Shown here in pieces: positions 47,829-59,591 of a DNA stretch of 64,000 nt. A model generated the notes under the pieces. That model was not told the origin of the DNA. It saw nothing but the letters and a program-made list of their open reading frames with translations, and searched no databases. The stretch comes from Altimarinus sp964500515 (GTDB lineage: Bacteria > Patescibacteriota > Gracilibacteria > BD1-5 > UBA6164), in NCBI GenBank assembly GCA_964500515.1, contig CAZCNE010000003.1, positions 1 through 64,000 of the forward strand, in the 5' to 3' direction. Position 1 is the first letter of the stretch. Each line of letters opens with the position of its first letter. The position numbers and the translations under genes are program-made.

Positions 47829-48431
47829 TTACCATCTTTTGAAACTTGGACAAGCTTGTCTTATATCAACGAGTGAAAATCATTTATGTTTTATAGCTTC
47901 TTTTATAATTTCTTTTAATCAAGCAAAATCAGATGAATTTGCTACTTTAGCAAAAGATGCTCAAGCTTCTTTAGCTAAATCTATTACATCAAAAGGTTTA
48001 ATTGTATTTCATTCTGGTGTTGTTTTTGTTTTTGCTCAAATTGGAGTTGTTGGGCTTGCTTGTCCTGTAGTTAAAGCATAATTTTCATTATCAAAAACCA
48101 AATATGTTATATCTAAATCTCTACGACAAGCATGTATAAAATGTCCCATACCTATTCAAAATCAATCTCAATCACCTCATACAGCCATAACTGTCAAATC
48201 TGGATTTGCCATCTTTACTCAAGTCGCAAATGGTAAAGTTCTACCATGTAAAGTTTCAGCTGCATATCAGTCTATATATTGGCTTGCTTTTCCTGAACAT
48301 CAAATTCAAGAAACAACTACCCTATTATGACTTTCAATTCATAATTCTTTAAAAGCATTTTTTATAGCTGTGATTATCAAAAAATCGCCACATCCTGGAC
48401 ACCGTTGTATATTTGTTAAACCTGATCTCAT
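47829..48431 (-). CDS. 2-oxoacid:ferredoxin oxidoreductase beta subunit, short C-terminus
   Basis: 200 residues. RCPGCGDFLI supplies the first cluster cysteines, and the thiamine-diphosphate motif is clear as GGDGDGFGIGMGHFIHACRR, followed by DNENYALTTGQASPTTP. These are hallmarks of the KorB/PorB subunit, which oxidatively decarboxylates a 2-oxoacid to acyl-CoA and reduces ferredoxin. Relatives continue for about 80 residues after the HKGFSLVDIRQACPSF motif; here the protein stops two residues later. Either a genuinely short form or a 3' loss. It lies 50 bases after the alpha-gamma gene and completes the enzyme pair. Confidence 0.88.
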
Positions 48432-48481
48432 TTTTTTATTTTAAGTATTAATTTATTATAAACATTTGCAAAAAAAATTCA

Positions 48482-50143
48482 CTAATTTTTTAACTTATTA
48501 AAATCTTCTGTATAAAATGGCAACAAATCATATTTTCTCATATTACTAATTTTTAATCAATCAATACGGTTTAATTGTAATTTATCAGTTAAATAAGTCT
48601 CTAATTGTCAACTATAATTATGCTCTACAAAAATAATTTCTTGCTTATCTTTCAACTCATCTTTTAATCTATAATCAAGAGGCTTCAAAACTTTAATAAT
48701 AATCAAACCATAATCTGAATTATCTTTTATAAAGTCAAGAGCTGTATAAGTTATAAAACTTGTTGTAATTATCATCTTTTTTGCTTTTTCATTATATATT
48801 TCATATCACTTTATATTTTCTTTAGAAAAAAACTTTTCTAGTTTTTTTGCTCTTTTTTCTGTCATTTTTTTCTTCATTTCTGGACTTTCAGTAGTTGCAC
48901 CATATTCATCATGCTCATAACTTGTTGCTATAAAATCTCAATTTTTTGTTCCTACATTTACATAAGGAGAAATTCAATCTGAAGTAATTTCATATCTTTT
49001 ATAAGTTTCTCAAGGACTTTTTTCTAATTTACCTCTATCAAGTTCTGGTCTATAAAGTTTTCATAAAGAAGATTTTCATTCACTAAATTGTTTATCTATC
49101 AAAACTATAACTACAGTTTGATATTTCCAAGCTAAGTTTAAAGCATATCAAGACATATAATATCCGTCTTCTAATGTTGATGGAACTAAAACTATATGTT
49201 CAAAATCTCAAAAAGTAGGATTTAGTGCAAAATTAATATCTCATTGTTCTAAACAAGTTGGAGTTCAAGTACTTGGTCAAGCTCTTTGAGCTAAAACAGC
49301 AACTATAGGAATTTCTGCTTGAATGGAAAAACTAAGAGCTTCTGTCATAAGAGCAAAACCTCATCAGCTAGTTCAAACCATAGATCTAGCTCAAGTAAAA
49401 GCTGCTCACAAAGCTGAATTTATAACAGCTATTTCATCTTCTGCTTGCAAATAAGTAACTTGTTTTGAATTAATAACTTCAGTCAATATAGTTGAAGCTG
49501 GTGTCATAGGATAAGCACTAAAATATTCTAAACCATTTTCTATTGCTCAATAAGCTATCATTTTATTTCCATAACTAACAGTTTTTGATTCAGAAACTTT
49601 GTCTAAATTATACGAATCAACTCATTTTAAATCATAAGTATCATATATTTCTTTTACTATATTTTTATTTTTTTCTACTACTTCTTCTCATTTTTTATCA
49701 AAAGTTTGTTCCAAACTTCTAAAACTAATTTCAACTGAAAATCAAAGTAATTTAAATAAAATTCAAAGTAAATATGTATTATCATATTTATCATTTATTT
49801 CTATATCAAGTATTTTAAATTTTGAAAGAGAAACTCATTTTTCTTTTAATTTTTCTATAAACTTTTTATTAGATATAATAAAGGCTCAATTTTTTAATGT
49901 TTCTAAGTTGTTTTCAAGATTTTTATCATCAAAAACTATCAATATATCTGCATATTTTGACAAACTTTTGCTTATATCAGAAATATTTACATCAAAATGA
50001 TTAAGTCATCATTTTATAATTGACTGATATTCTATATTTGTAATAACTTCATATCCTAAATTTGCAAATGTATCAGCAATTATATCCGCTGTAGAATTCA
50101 TTCAAAGTCAAGCAGGTCATGAAACTCTTATATTTAATTTCAT
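48482..50143 (-). CDS. 2-oxoacid:ferredoxin oxidoreductase, fused gamma-alpha subunit
   Basis: 553 residues. Residues 1-185 are the gamma domain (SGPAGLGMNSTADIIADTFANLGYEV). The alpha domain begins near 200 with GNKMIAYGAIENGLEYFSAYPMTPASTIL, then EDEIAVINSALGAAFTGARSMVGTSGGGFALMTEALSF and QRAGPSTGTPT, the standard KorA/VorB motifs. With the beta subunit immediately downstream it forms a complete thiamine-dependent enzyme for pyruvate or 2-oxoglutarate-like acids. Reduced ferredoxin would be the product; a separate thioredoxin-like ferredoxin is encoded at 17774. The substrate cannot be assigned from sequence alone. Confidence 0.92.
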
Positions 50144-50160
50144 TTTTTATATATTAAAAA

Positions 50161-50469
50161 TTATTCTGTAATTCAAGTTAAACTAATAGTTCAAGATTGT
50201 ATATTTTCTTGTGCTCATGTCAAAGTTTTTTCTACATTTCAAGAATTACTTAACTCTCAAGTTCAAATAATTTCTCAAGAATTATTTTTTTGTCATGTTA
50301 GTTCTCTTAATTGTTCAATTTGGTCATCAGAAAGATTAACATCCTTCAAGGTTGGAGCAACAACTTGTTTAGGAGAAAAAAGATATAATAATCAAGTTGA
50401 AACAACTCAAACAAGAATTCAAATTAGCGCTAAAATAGCAAAAATTTTTTCTTTAGTATTTCTTTTCAT
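50161..50469 (-). CDS. Small single-pass membrane protein
   Basis: 102 residues. A basic start (MKRNTKEK) precedes one hydrophobic helix (IFAILALIGILVGVVSTGLLYLF) and a Thr/Ser/Gly/Glu-rich extracytoplasmic tail. A helical stretch, LKDVNLSDDQIEQLRELTG, follows the membrane segment. It starts 5 bases after the end of the 913-residue gene upstream and so is probably translated with it. No family is recognised. Confidence 0.68.
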
Positions 50470-50474
50470 AAAAA

Positions 50475-53216
50475 TTATTTAATTAATAAATTTATATATT
50501 TTTCTAACGATGTATATATAAACTGAGAGTCTATTTTAGAATTTCAGTTTTGTTTTATATTTATTATCTTATTTCATATCATTATAATATCAAATTTTCT
50601 TGATTTGTATTCAAATTTAAAATTTATAAGCCTTCAAGAATTTACAATAATTTCAATTGGTCAAAACTCCTTATATAAAGCAATTCAAACATAAACTATT
50701 CTATCATAGTTTGAAAAAAAATCTTGGAAAAAAGTTTTAAAATTATTTAAATTTACTTTTCAAGCCATATCTATTTTTATATCTCATAATCAAAAATCTT
50801 CAAGAGAACTTTCTCAATCTTGCTTAAATATTTTTAATTTTATGTTTTCAAAATACCTATCATATCAAGAAATAATAAAATCACTATCCATAAATGCTCA
50901 ATAGTATTTACCATCATTTTTAGATGAGGCTAGTAAAATTTTAACTCAATCTAATTTTATATTTCTTTTTCAAGCTTCAAACTTAACTGAAACATTTTCT
51001 GATGAAATGTTTGTAAAACCAGTTAATGATGAAAATTCTCAATTTCTTGCTAATAAAACATCTCTTTTAAACATCATTTCTTCTAAAGTATCTTTTCATT
51101 TATTATCATTTGCATTATAATCTTCATAATTATTTTTAGGTTTTTCTTCTTTATCATCAGTTTTAAAAAATGTATCAATAAAAAAGTTTAAATATGTTTC
51201 ATTTTGATTAGATCAGCCACTTTTTTCTTTGGATTTATATCTTTCTTCTATCAAATTCAAGCTATAATTTAATTTTAATTTTTCTCAATCAATAGTAATT
51301 CATTTTATCAAAAAATTTTCTTCAGGAAAAAACTCAAATTCAAATTTTTTTCATGAAATAATCATAGTAATTATGTATTTTTTGTTATCTAAAGTTTCAA
51401 CAAAAAAACCTGTTTTACTCACTCAATTAAATTTAGAAAAATATTTTTCTATTTCACTTGTTGTATAAATCTTTCAAGTACTCACATTTGTTTCTTTTTC
51501 TAATAAAATATCATTGTATATTCAACTTTTGTCTAATTTATATTTATTGTAATTTTTTATCGCACTTATGTAATCTTGCATATTTCAGTTTATTCTAGCA
51601 TATTCATCCAAATAAATTTTATCCCTCTCTTGATTTGAATCAAATATAATTTTGTTGACATTAAAAAAGTTATAAATATTGCTATATCATTTTTCTAAAT
51701 AATAAATATCATCACTTGAATAATTCAGAGAATTTTTCAAAATTAATAAATAATCATTTTCTAAATTATTTTCAAAAAAAGCTTTTCTTATAAAATCACT
51801 AAATTCTTTTAAAAAATTTATATGTAAAATTATCATAGTTTTTCTTTTGTCCTCAAGATTTGAATACACACTAACACTTAAACGAGAATATTTGTAAAAC
51901 AAGCTTATTATTTCTTTTATTTTTTCATTGTTTCCAGATTGTAAATTTGTTTTTATAATATTTTCTAGAAATCAAATATAATATCACATTTTAAAATTTT
52001 TAACATAATCATATCAAAGCAATTTATCATTTTTAATTTCAAGTCAATTTTCCATTAGATAAATATTGGAAAAATTTATAATTCAATCAAAAAATAATTT
52101 TTCTTCTCAAAAATCATATAAATCATACAAAAAATATAATAAATCATTTGAGTTTACATTTTTAAATCATAAAATATCTGAAAGCAATAGGTTAAATTTT
52201 GTTTTTTTATCAATCTGATTTATTTTTTTATCAAGCAAAATCATTGAATTAAAATAAGATAGCAAAACTTTTGTTTCTTCAAATCATTTAAGATCAATTT
52301 CTTTTAATTTTAAAAAATATTTTTTTGTTTTATCTATTTCTATATCTGTTATCTTATCTGAATTATAAATTTTTAATAAACTCATATAAATTAAATCTTT
52401 ATAATACAAACTTTTTTTTGAATTATTTACAAGCAACCAAAAATTTTTGCTTAAATAATCATATTTTGTTTCATCATAATTATTGTTTAATACTATATTA
52501 TCTTTTTTATAATATTCTTCTTCTGATTTAAAAAATTTTATTATATCGCTAAAAAATTTTTCATTTAATCTGAAATCATTACTTTTTTCTTCAATTTTAT
52601 ATAATTTGTCATCTATATATTTTATTGCGTTTAACTGAATAATTCTCAAATAATCTGCATTTGCAATGTTTTCATTTAAACTTAAATCAATTGAATAATA
52701 CATATGTGGAAAAACATAAATATCTGTTTTTTCTTTTTTGTCTTTAAGTCAATATAGTTTTATATTTATAGAGTTATTTAAAGAAAGCAAATTAAGTTTA
52801 TTATCATTTTCAGTATCTATATATAGCTTTATAGGTCAATTAAAATTTATTTTATATCAATTTCATGAAATAGTATATGATTTTGGTAAAGTAAAATAAA
52901 CAAAAAATTTTCATTTTTTTAGACTTAATTCAAAATCATCTCAATTTCATTTTTTTTCATATGAATCTTGTTTTTGAAAGAAAAATTTATCAAAATAATT
53001 AATTTTTTCATATTTATAATCTGATTTAATGCTATTTTCATCTCAGTAAAAAGTTAAATTATCTCAATCTTTATATAAATTTAAAATTCAAGTTTGAGAA
53101 AAATTATCTTTAAAATATTCATTTAAATTGATATTTGAAGATCATGAAAATGTTATAAATGATATTATAAAAACTATAAGTACAGAAAAAAATGATATTA
53201 ATACTCTTGCTAGCAT
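50475..53216 (-). CDS. Large exported or membrane-anchored protein of unknown function
   Basis: 913 residues with a single N-terminal hydrophobic helix (VLISFFSVLIVFIISFITF) acting as signal or anchor. The rest is hydrophilic and extremely rich in Asn, Lys, Tyr, Phe and Ile. The first 150 residues look beta-rich, the middle (200-560) strongly helical with possible TPR-like pairs, and the C-terminus beta-rich again. No cysteine pattern or catalytic motif stands out. It precedes the small membrane protein at 50161 with a 5-base gap. Topology suggests a large periplasmic or surface protein specific to this lineage. Confidence 0.68.
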
Positions 53217-53296
53217 TTATAAATAATTTAAGTTTTAATTAAAATTTCTTTTACTTTTTCAGTTATTTTAATGTTTTTGTGTTTTTTTTCAATTTT

Positions 53297-54328
53297 TTAT
53301 TTAAAATCTTCTTGAAAATATTTTATAAGCATACCAATTATACTTTCATTGACAAATATAATTCAGGTTTCTTTGTTTTTATCAAGACTATAACTTGAAA
53401 AATTTATACTTCAAATATAAGCAATTTTTTTATCAATTAAAATTACTTTTGCATGTTCAGTAATTTTTTCAAGCACTTTTACTTCAAATCATGTATTTTT
53501 TAAATCTTCAACACTATCATTTTTTTTGTCAGTAATTATTTTTATATTTAATCATTCATTAAGCTTATCTTCAAGTAAATTCATAAGTTTATCATCACTA
53601 AAATATGGAAAATATAAAAATATTTCTCTCTTAGCATTTTTTATCAAAAATTCAATTTTTTCTCTTGAATAATATGGAGATAAAACAAGGTTATCATCAT
53701 ATAAAAAATTTTTTGTTTTAAGAAAATCATAAAAAAAATTTGATAATATTTTTTGTAAAATAATTTTGTCTTTTATATATAAAATAAATTCTCTGTTTTT
53801 TATAAAACTTGAATAAGTAAAATTTCAAGTTGAAAGAACTATTTCATCATCAATAACAATAAATTTTGAATGATTTAATGGATAATCTTTTGAATTTGAC
53901 CACAATGTTTCTATAGAATTTTTTTCTAATAATTTGTAAATTTTATTGTTTATATTTCATGCTTTATAGACATTTTTTTCCATGATTATTTTTACATCAA
54001 GTCATCTTTTTTTTGCTCTTATCAAAGCTTTTGCCAAGTCTTCCAAAGTAAAAATATAAGCTTCAACATAAATTCTATACTGAGCTTTATCAATTTTTTT
54101 GATTATATCAGTTAAAATCTGTTTATCTGGTAATTTTTGAATTTCTAAATTTTCAATTTGTCTAATATTTCAAGTAGAAAAATTTGTCAAAACTTCTTTC
54201 GTTGTTTTTATGTTTTTTTCAAAATCAGATTTTGTCTTATGAAACAAAAAATAGTCTTTTCAAAACAAAAAACTGAAAATAAATAAAATAATTAATGTGA
54301 TAATTAAATTTTTATGATTTTTTTTCAT
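53297..54328 (-). CDS. Membrane-anchored phospholipase D-like protein with two HKD motifs
   Basis: 343 residues. An N-terminal hydrophobic anchor (LIITLIILFIFSFLFG) is followed by two PLD domains. The first active-site motif is NHSKFIVIDDEIVLSTGNFT near residue 155 and the second EHAKVILIDKKIAYIGSINF near 305. Both keep His, Lys and Asp in H-x-K-x(4)-D. Superfamily members include cardiolipin synthases, phospholipases and nucleases. The single N-terminal anchor with exported catalytic domains resembles secreted phospholipase or nuclease types more than cardiolipin synthase. The substrate (lipid or DNA) is undecided. Confidence 0.87.
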
Positions 54329-54367
54329 TATTAGTTTTTGATTTTTTATTCATAAAAATATTATGAA

Positions 54368-55462
54368 TTAAAATAACTTATCCAAAAATCATTTTCATCA
54401 TACATCTAGTTTTTTTTCTTTTGCAATATTTATGTATGATTCTTTTTCTATTTTTCCTAATTTTTTAGGAATTTTTATCTCTAAATTTATAAATAAATCT
54501 CATTTTGAATCTCTGTCTATGTATTTTACTCAATCCGAGGATAATTTTAAAACCGTTCAAACTTGTGTCCCAGATTCAATTTTTATAGTTCTTTTTCAGA
54601 TAATTGGAATATTTATTTCTTTTTTAGTTCATAAAATAGCTTCAACTACATCTATTTCTAAATTATAATAAAGATTAACTGAGTCTCTTTTTAATCATTT
54701 TTCTTCAAGATTTACTTTAAATTTTATATATAAATCTCACTTTGCTTTTGAATTTATTCAATCATTTCATTCTTCATTTAACTTAATAATCATACCATCA
54801 TCAATTCAAGCAGGAATATCTATTTCTAATTCTGTTTGTTTTTTTATTCTTTTTTTTGCTTTACAAGTTTCACAAACTTTTTCTATTATTTCTCAAGTTC
54901 AATCACAATTATCACAAGCTCAAGTATGTTCTATAGTTCAAAACATACTTTGTTGTCTATATTTTACATATCAAGTTCAACTACACTTGTCACATGATTT
55001 TTTTCATTCTCATCACTCTCATTTACAATCATTACAAGTTTCAAATTTATCAATTTTTATCTTTTGCTTTCAACCATAAATACTTGTTTCAAGGTCTATT
55101 TTCATAATATGTTCCAAATCTTCTCATCTAAATGAAGTTTGTTTTTTTCTGGTTCTTCAAGATGAAAAACCTCAACCAAAAAATTGATCAAATATATCAC
55201 TTATATCAAAATCTACTCAAAATCATCAAGAGAATCAATTTCATCAAACTGTTCAAAAAGTATCATATTGTTTTCTTTTCGAGTCATCAGATAAAACGCT
55301 GTAAGCTTCATTTATTTCTTTAAACTTTTTTTCAGCTTCTTTATCTCATCCATTTCTATCTGGGTGATATTGCATAGCCAATTTTCTATATGATTTTTTT
55401 ATAATTTCAATTGTAGCAGTTTTTTCAACTTCTAAAATTGCATAATAATCTTTATTGGACAT
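54368..55462 (-). CDS. dnaJ: Chaperone DnaJ (type I)
   Basis: 364 residues. The J domain is complete with YRKLAMQYHPDRNGG (HPD motif) near residue 33. A Gly/Phe-rich segment (GGNGFSGGFGVDFD) follows, then four zinc-binding repeats (CNDCKGEGG, CDKCSGTG, CDNCDGTG, CETCKA) and the C-terminal substrate-binding domain. DnaJ delivers unfolded proteins to DnaK and stimulates its ATPase. The last residues (GKGFLDKLF) form a short tail. TGA glycines are abundant in the G/F region and zinc repeats. DnaK and GrpE are not in the window. Confidence 0.96.
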
Positions 55463-55805
55463 AATAATTTTACATTTTCTAATAAACTCTATTATTTTAT
55501 GATAAAATAAAAAAAAGCAAGAGATTTTTCTTGCTTTTTATCTCTAATTTTTTATAAATCACCTATAAAATACTCTGTACAAAAATAAACCAATGATAAA
55601 TCAAATACTATTTAAAATAATATCATCAATATATATAAATTATAGCTGAATCACGAAATTTTAAATATCATAAACTGTAATAATTTATAAAAAAACAGTA
55701 GTCCAATGTACTTAAATTATATTTAGTAACTTTGAATTGTTAGATTATTACTAATTTTTTCTTTAATAAGTAAAAATTAAAAGGTAAATAAAAAAATCAG
55801 TTTAA
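55463..55805. other. Spacer with a hairpin; probable decayed mobile-element DNA
   Basis: No gene is seen. AAAAAGCAAG (55512-55521) pairs with CTTGCTTTTT about 9 bases later and acts as a terminator on either strand. The rest is AT-rich, with stops in all frames, and leads into the recombinase remnant at 55806, so it may be the eroded body of an element once integrated at tRNA-Trp. Confidence 0.45.
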
Positions 55806-56006
55806 AACAAAGTAGTCAAACCTTTAAAATTCCTTTTAAATACACAAGAGTTATGGAATAAGGCAGAATTAGAACATAAAAAGGTATTAGTTAATTTAAT
55901 AATAGACGAACCTTTTTTCAACAATAAAAAAGAGCTTAGTATTCAAAACACTAAACCCTTTGAGATTATAAAATCTCTATCAAATTCTAAATGGCACCTC
56001 CACTAG
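55806..56006 (+). pseudogene. C-terminal remnant of a serine recombinase abutting tRNA-Trp
   Basis: An open stretch after a TAA encodes about 66 residues without a start (WNKAELEHKKVLVNLIIDE, then TKPFEIIKSLSNSKWHLH). The style and position resemble the extreme C-terminus of serine recombinases. The frame enters tRNA-Trp exactly as the element recombinase at 15487 enters tRNA-Phe: the Trp codon TGG is the complement of the encoded CCA. Here a TAG inside the acceptor stem ends it four codons later. The rest of the gene is gone. Recognition is by resemblance and context, not by a catalytic motif. Confidence 0.55.
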
Positions 56007-56066
56007 GAATCGAACCTAGCATTCGGGATTTGGAGTCCCGCGTTATAGCCGCTTAACTATGGAGGT
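55992..56066 (-). tRNA. tRNA-Trp (CCA anticodon), CCA end encoded
   Basis: The minus strand begins ACCTCCATAGTTAAGCGG. The acceptor stem ACCTCCA/TGGAGGT is perfect, the anticodon arm GGGACTCCAAATCCC carries CCA, and the T-arm CTAGG-TTCGATT-CCTAG is intact. Discriminator G and CCA follow. A CCA anticodon pairs with UGG only, consistent with UGA not being read as Trp in this organism. It lies downstream of tsf. Confidence 0.95.
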
Positions 56067-56127
56067 AAAAATTAGGGATAGTACTTAATTTTTATTAATC
56101 TAATACCTTAAGTCTATTCCCTAATAA

Positions 56128-56907
56128 TTAAATACTGAATCTATAAAAATTTTCTATTGTATCTTCTCAAATAAAATTTTTAACTTTTAGATCTGGATTT
56201 ACAACAAAAACTTGCTCTAAAAGTGAAATTTCTTCTTTAAACTTATTTATTTTTCAAGCTAATATATTTTCCAAAACTTGGTCAGGTTTTCAAGCTAGTT
56301 TTGGATCATTTTTCATAGTTTCTTTTTGAATTTCTTTTTCCTTGTTAACAACTTCTTCACTTATATCTGAAGTTTTTAAATAATCAGGATTAGTTGCAGT
56401 TATATGCATCGCAACTTGTCTCATTTTTTCATCATCAGCATCAGACTTAGTAGAAGTGACTACTGCTGCTAATTTTCAATTTGAATGAACATAATTAGCT
56501 GTTTTTTCAGATTCAATTACTCTAGCTTCTTTTATAATCATATTTTCTCCAAGTTCTAAAACTGACTCCTTTTTAGTTTGTTCTATTTCATCTAAACTTT
56601 TTCATTCTTTTAACATTCACATCAATTTATTAACTAATTTTTGAAATCATTCAGATTTAGACAAAAAATCAGTTTCACAAGTTAAAGATAAAACATAGCA
56701 TTTTTTTCATTCACATTCAATTTTTATTGTTCATTCTGAAGTTTCTCTATCAGCTTTTTTTTCAGCTTTTGATAAACCTTTTTTTCTTAGCTCTTCAATA
56801 GCTAATTCCATATCTCAATCAGTTTTTACAAGAGCTTCTTTACACTCAAGCATTCAAACTCAAGTCCTTTCTCTAAGTTCTTTTACTTGACTTGCAGTAA
56901 TTGTCAT
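56128..56907 (-). CDS. tsf: Elongation factor Ts
   Basis: 259 residues. The N-terminal UBA-like region MTITASQVKELRERTGVGML and ALVKTDGDMELAIEELRKKG are diagnostic, followed by ETSEGTIKI, and the core TCETDFLSKSEGF. EF-Ts recycles EF-Tu by exchanging GDP. It follows rpsB as usual, but with a small membrane protein gene inserted between them. TGA encodes the glycines in RTGVGM. Confidence 0.96.
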
Positions 56908-56932
56908 AATATCAAAAAATTAAAAAATAAAA

Positions 56933-57256
56933 TTATGGATTTAGTTTTTCATTAATTTTATCAATAAGATAAATATTTATATCCTTTCATTTATAAGCCA
57001 TATATCCATATACTCAACTCAAAGCTATATATACAAATAAAATAATCAAAATAATAGGTGTTGAATACATAAAAATTCAAATAACTATACAAACCAAAAC
57101 ATAAATTAAAAGGAAATATATTCCATATCTTATATTTTTTTGTAATTCAGAAGATTTAGGATCTTTTACAAAAAATAAAAATAAAGCAAGTCATGGAATA
57201 TATGCAATAGCATTTTTAAACCTCTCTTTTGCCGAATTATTATTATAATCTTCCAT
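56933..57256 (-). CDS. Small multi-helix membrane protein between rpsB and tsf
   Basis: 107 residues with three hydrophobic segments (IAYIPGLALFLFFV, IYFLLIYVLVCIVIGIFMY, PIILIILFVYIALSGVYGYMAY) and a conserved-looking end, YKGKDINIYLIDKI. The general layout recalls DUF4870-like small membrane proteins. It begins 28 bases after rpsB and ends 25 bases before tsf on the same strand, so it is cotranscribed with translation genes. Its function is unknown. Confidence 0.68.
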
Positions 57257-57284
57257 TTTCAAAGCTTAAAAAAATAAAATATTA

Positions 57285-58100
57285 TTATTCATTTTCTTTT
57301 TCAAGATTTTTCTTAACTGGATCATTTTTAGTAGGAATATCTTCACCAGTTTTTTTGCTTATTTTAGTCGTCTTTTTAGTATCTGTTTCAACAATTTTCT
57401 TTATTTTACTTATTCAAGAAGCTGCTTGTCAAGAAAAAATAGACGGTTTAATAGCAGTTGCAATAAAATCAAGAGATTTAGGAGAATTTGTATTTGCTGG
57501 AATACAATTAGATAAAAGTAATTCGTCTCAGTTTGTATTTAAGATAGCTATACATTCAATTCATAATGTTTTAGCCTCTTTTATGGCTTGTTTTTCATAA
57601 ACTCAATCTACAACAAAAATTAAATCAGGCAATTTTTTTATATCTTTTAATCATTGATATGCTTTTTCTAATTTTTCTAATTCCAACATCTTTGATGCTT
57701 TTTCTTTTTTTGTTAATGTATCAAACGCTCACAACTCATTATCTTTTATATATCTTAAATATGTTGATATTCTTCTTTTAATTGTCTTGAAATTAGTCAA
57801 AAGTCATGGAACCCATTTTTCATCAACATAAAAATTATTTGTTTCTTTAGCTAAATTTTTAAATGAATCTTTTCACTGAATTTTTGTTGCAACAAACAAA
57901 ATTTTCTTTCATTCTTTTGTTAATTCACTTAATCTATTTTTTACTTCATTTATTTTTTTATCAGTTTCAATTAAATTAATTATATGTACTCAATTTGATT
58001 CACCATAAATATATGGTTTCATTCTAGGGTTCCAAAAATTTTTCTTATTACCAATATGTAATAAATTATCAAACATTGGTTTTAAAGTTTCTTTTTCCAT
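57285..58100 (-). CDS. rpsB: 30S ribosomal protein S2
   Basis: 271 residues. MLDAGVHFGH is represented by MFDNLLHIGNKKNFWNPRMKPYIYG, followed by INLIETDKKIN, VATKIQGKDSFKNLAKETNNFYVDEKWVPGLLTNFKTI, and the characteristic LPDLIFVVDGVYEKQAIKEAKTLGIECIAILNTN. The C-terminal 45 residues form a Lys/Thr-rich extension beyond the usual end. S2 binds late in small-subunit assembly near S1, whose gene lies just upstream. Confidence 0.95.
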
Positions 58101-58239
58101 TTTTAAGTTAAATTATAATATAAACAGGTTTTATCAAAAAGATTATACCTTAAAAGATAAGTTTGTCCTAAATAAATTAAAAAACTTCAAACTATTGAAA
58201 ATATTTTATTTACTTAAGTTCACAAAAATATCTATTTTT

Positions 58240-59568
58240 TTATTTATCTTCTTTTTTAATTTTTTCTTCTACTTTTTCTTCATTATCAGCTTTTTTTTCT
58301 TTTTGCTTTTTTACTTCTTCATCAATTTTTTCATCTTCAGTTTTCTTTTTTGGTTTAGTTTCTGTTTTAATTGTTTTTTCTTTTTTTACTTCTTTAGTTT
58401 CTTTAACTTCTTTTTCTTCTTCTGTTTTTTTACTTTCATCTACATCTTTTTTACTAGATTTTTTTGTTTCTTTTTTAGTTGAATCTTCATGAATTGCTTT
58501 TATAGAAAGACCTATTCTTTTTTGACTTGGATCAAAATTAATAATTTTTACATCAATATCTTGCCCAACTTTTATATAATCTTTTATATCTTTAACAATT
58601 CCATCTGAAATTTCAGAAAGATGAATAAGTCATTGAATTCATCAATCAAGTTCAATAAATGCTCAAAATTGAGAAATTCTAGATATAGGAGCTTTTATTA
58701 TATCTCAAACTTTATATTTTTTAGCTAAAATATCCCAAGGATTTTCTCTTAATCTTTTTATTGATAATGAAATTTTATCACTATCTAATCATATTATTTT
58801 TACTTTTATTTTTTGTCAAACTTTTGCAAATTTAGAAGGATTATTTACATGTCACCAATCAATTTCTGAAACATGAACAAGTCATTCCAATCAATCAAAA
58901 GTTACAAACAATCAATAAGTCAATATTCAGCTTACTACTCATTCAACTATATCTCATTCTTTTAATCATTTTAGTGCTTTTTCTCTTTTTTCTTCTATTG
59001 CTGCTTTTTCAGAAAATATAATTTTTTTACCTTCGTTTGCAACATTTATGACTTTTACCTTAAAATCTTGTCATACCAATGTATTTAAATGTGCCAATAT
59101 TTTATCTTGATTTGCTCATTCTACCCTTGGATAATGAATTGGTGTAAGTTGAGATACTGGAATAAATCATTTTAGTCAATCAATATCAACAAGTAAACCT
59201 CATTTATTTGCCTCTGTTGGTCTAACTGTAATAACTTCTCAAGAACTAAAATATTTATCAAGATTAGATAAACTTTTAATTTGATTTGCTCTTTTTAAAG
59301 ATAAAATCAAAAGTCATTTTTCTATACTATCTCACAAAACCATAACTTCAATAGTATCTCACTTATTTAAAGTATCCAGGTCAATAGTATTTCAAAGTTC
59401 TTTGTTAACTACAATTCAAGTGAATTGATTATTTATGTTGACAAGAATATTTTTTTTCTCTATTTTTATTATTGTTCAAGCAATAACCTCTCCATCTTTT
59501 GGATATTTTATTTCTGGAGAATCTTTCAATAACTCTTCAAATAGAGATATTTCTGTTTTATTTGTCAT
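58240..59568 (-). CDS. rpsA: Ribosomal protein S1-like protein with four S1 domains
   Basis: 442 residues. Four S1 RNA-binding domains run from about residue 20 to 355, the last two with the classic GLFVTFDGLEGLVHVSEI and GAFIELDGGIQGLIHLSEIS. The final 80 residues are an almost pure Lys/Glu/Thr tail, probably disordered. S1 helps mRNA bind the 30S subunit, which is important where Shine-Dalgarno sequences are weak, as they appear to be in this window. It lies 139 bases upstream of rpsB on the same strand. Four domains instead of six is common outside Proteobacteria. Confidence 0.93.
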
Positions 59569-59591
59569 AAAACTTTTTGTTAAAAAATAAA

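Noticed and set aside
57229..57600. 123-residue plus-strand frame that looks membrane-like
   Set aside because: Antisense of rpsB, which is full-length and recognisable.
58195..58482. 95-residue plus-strand Phe-rich frame
   Set aside because: Antisense of the Lys/Glu-rich tail of S1; poly-Phe is the complement of poly-Lys codons.
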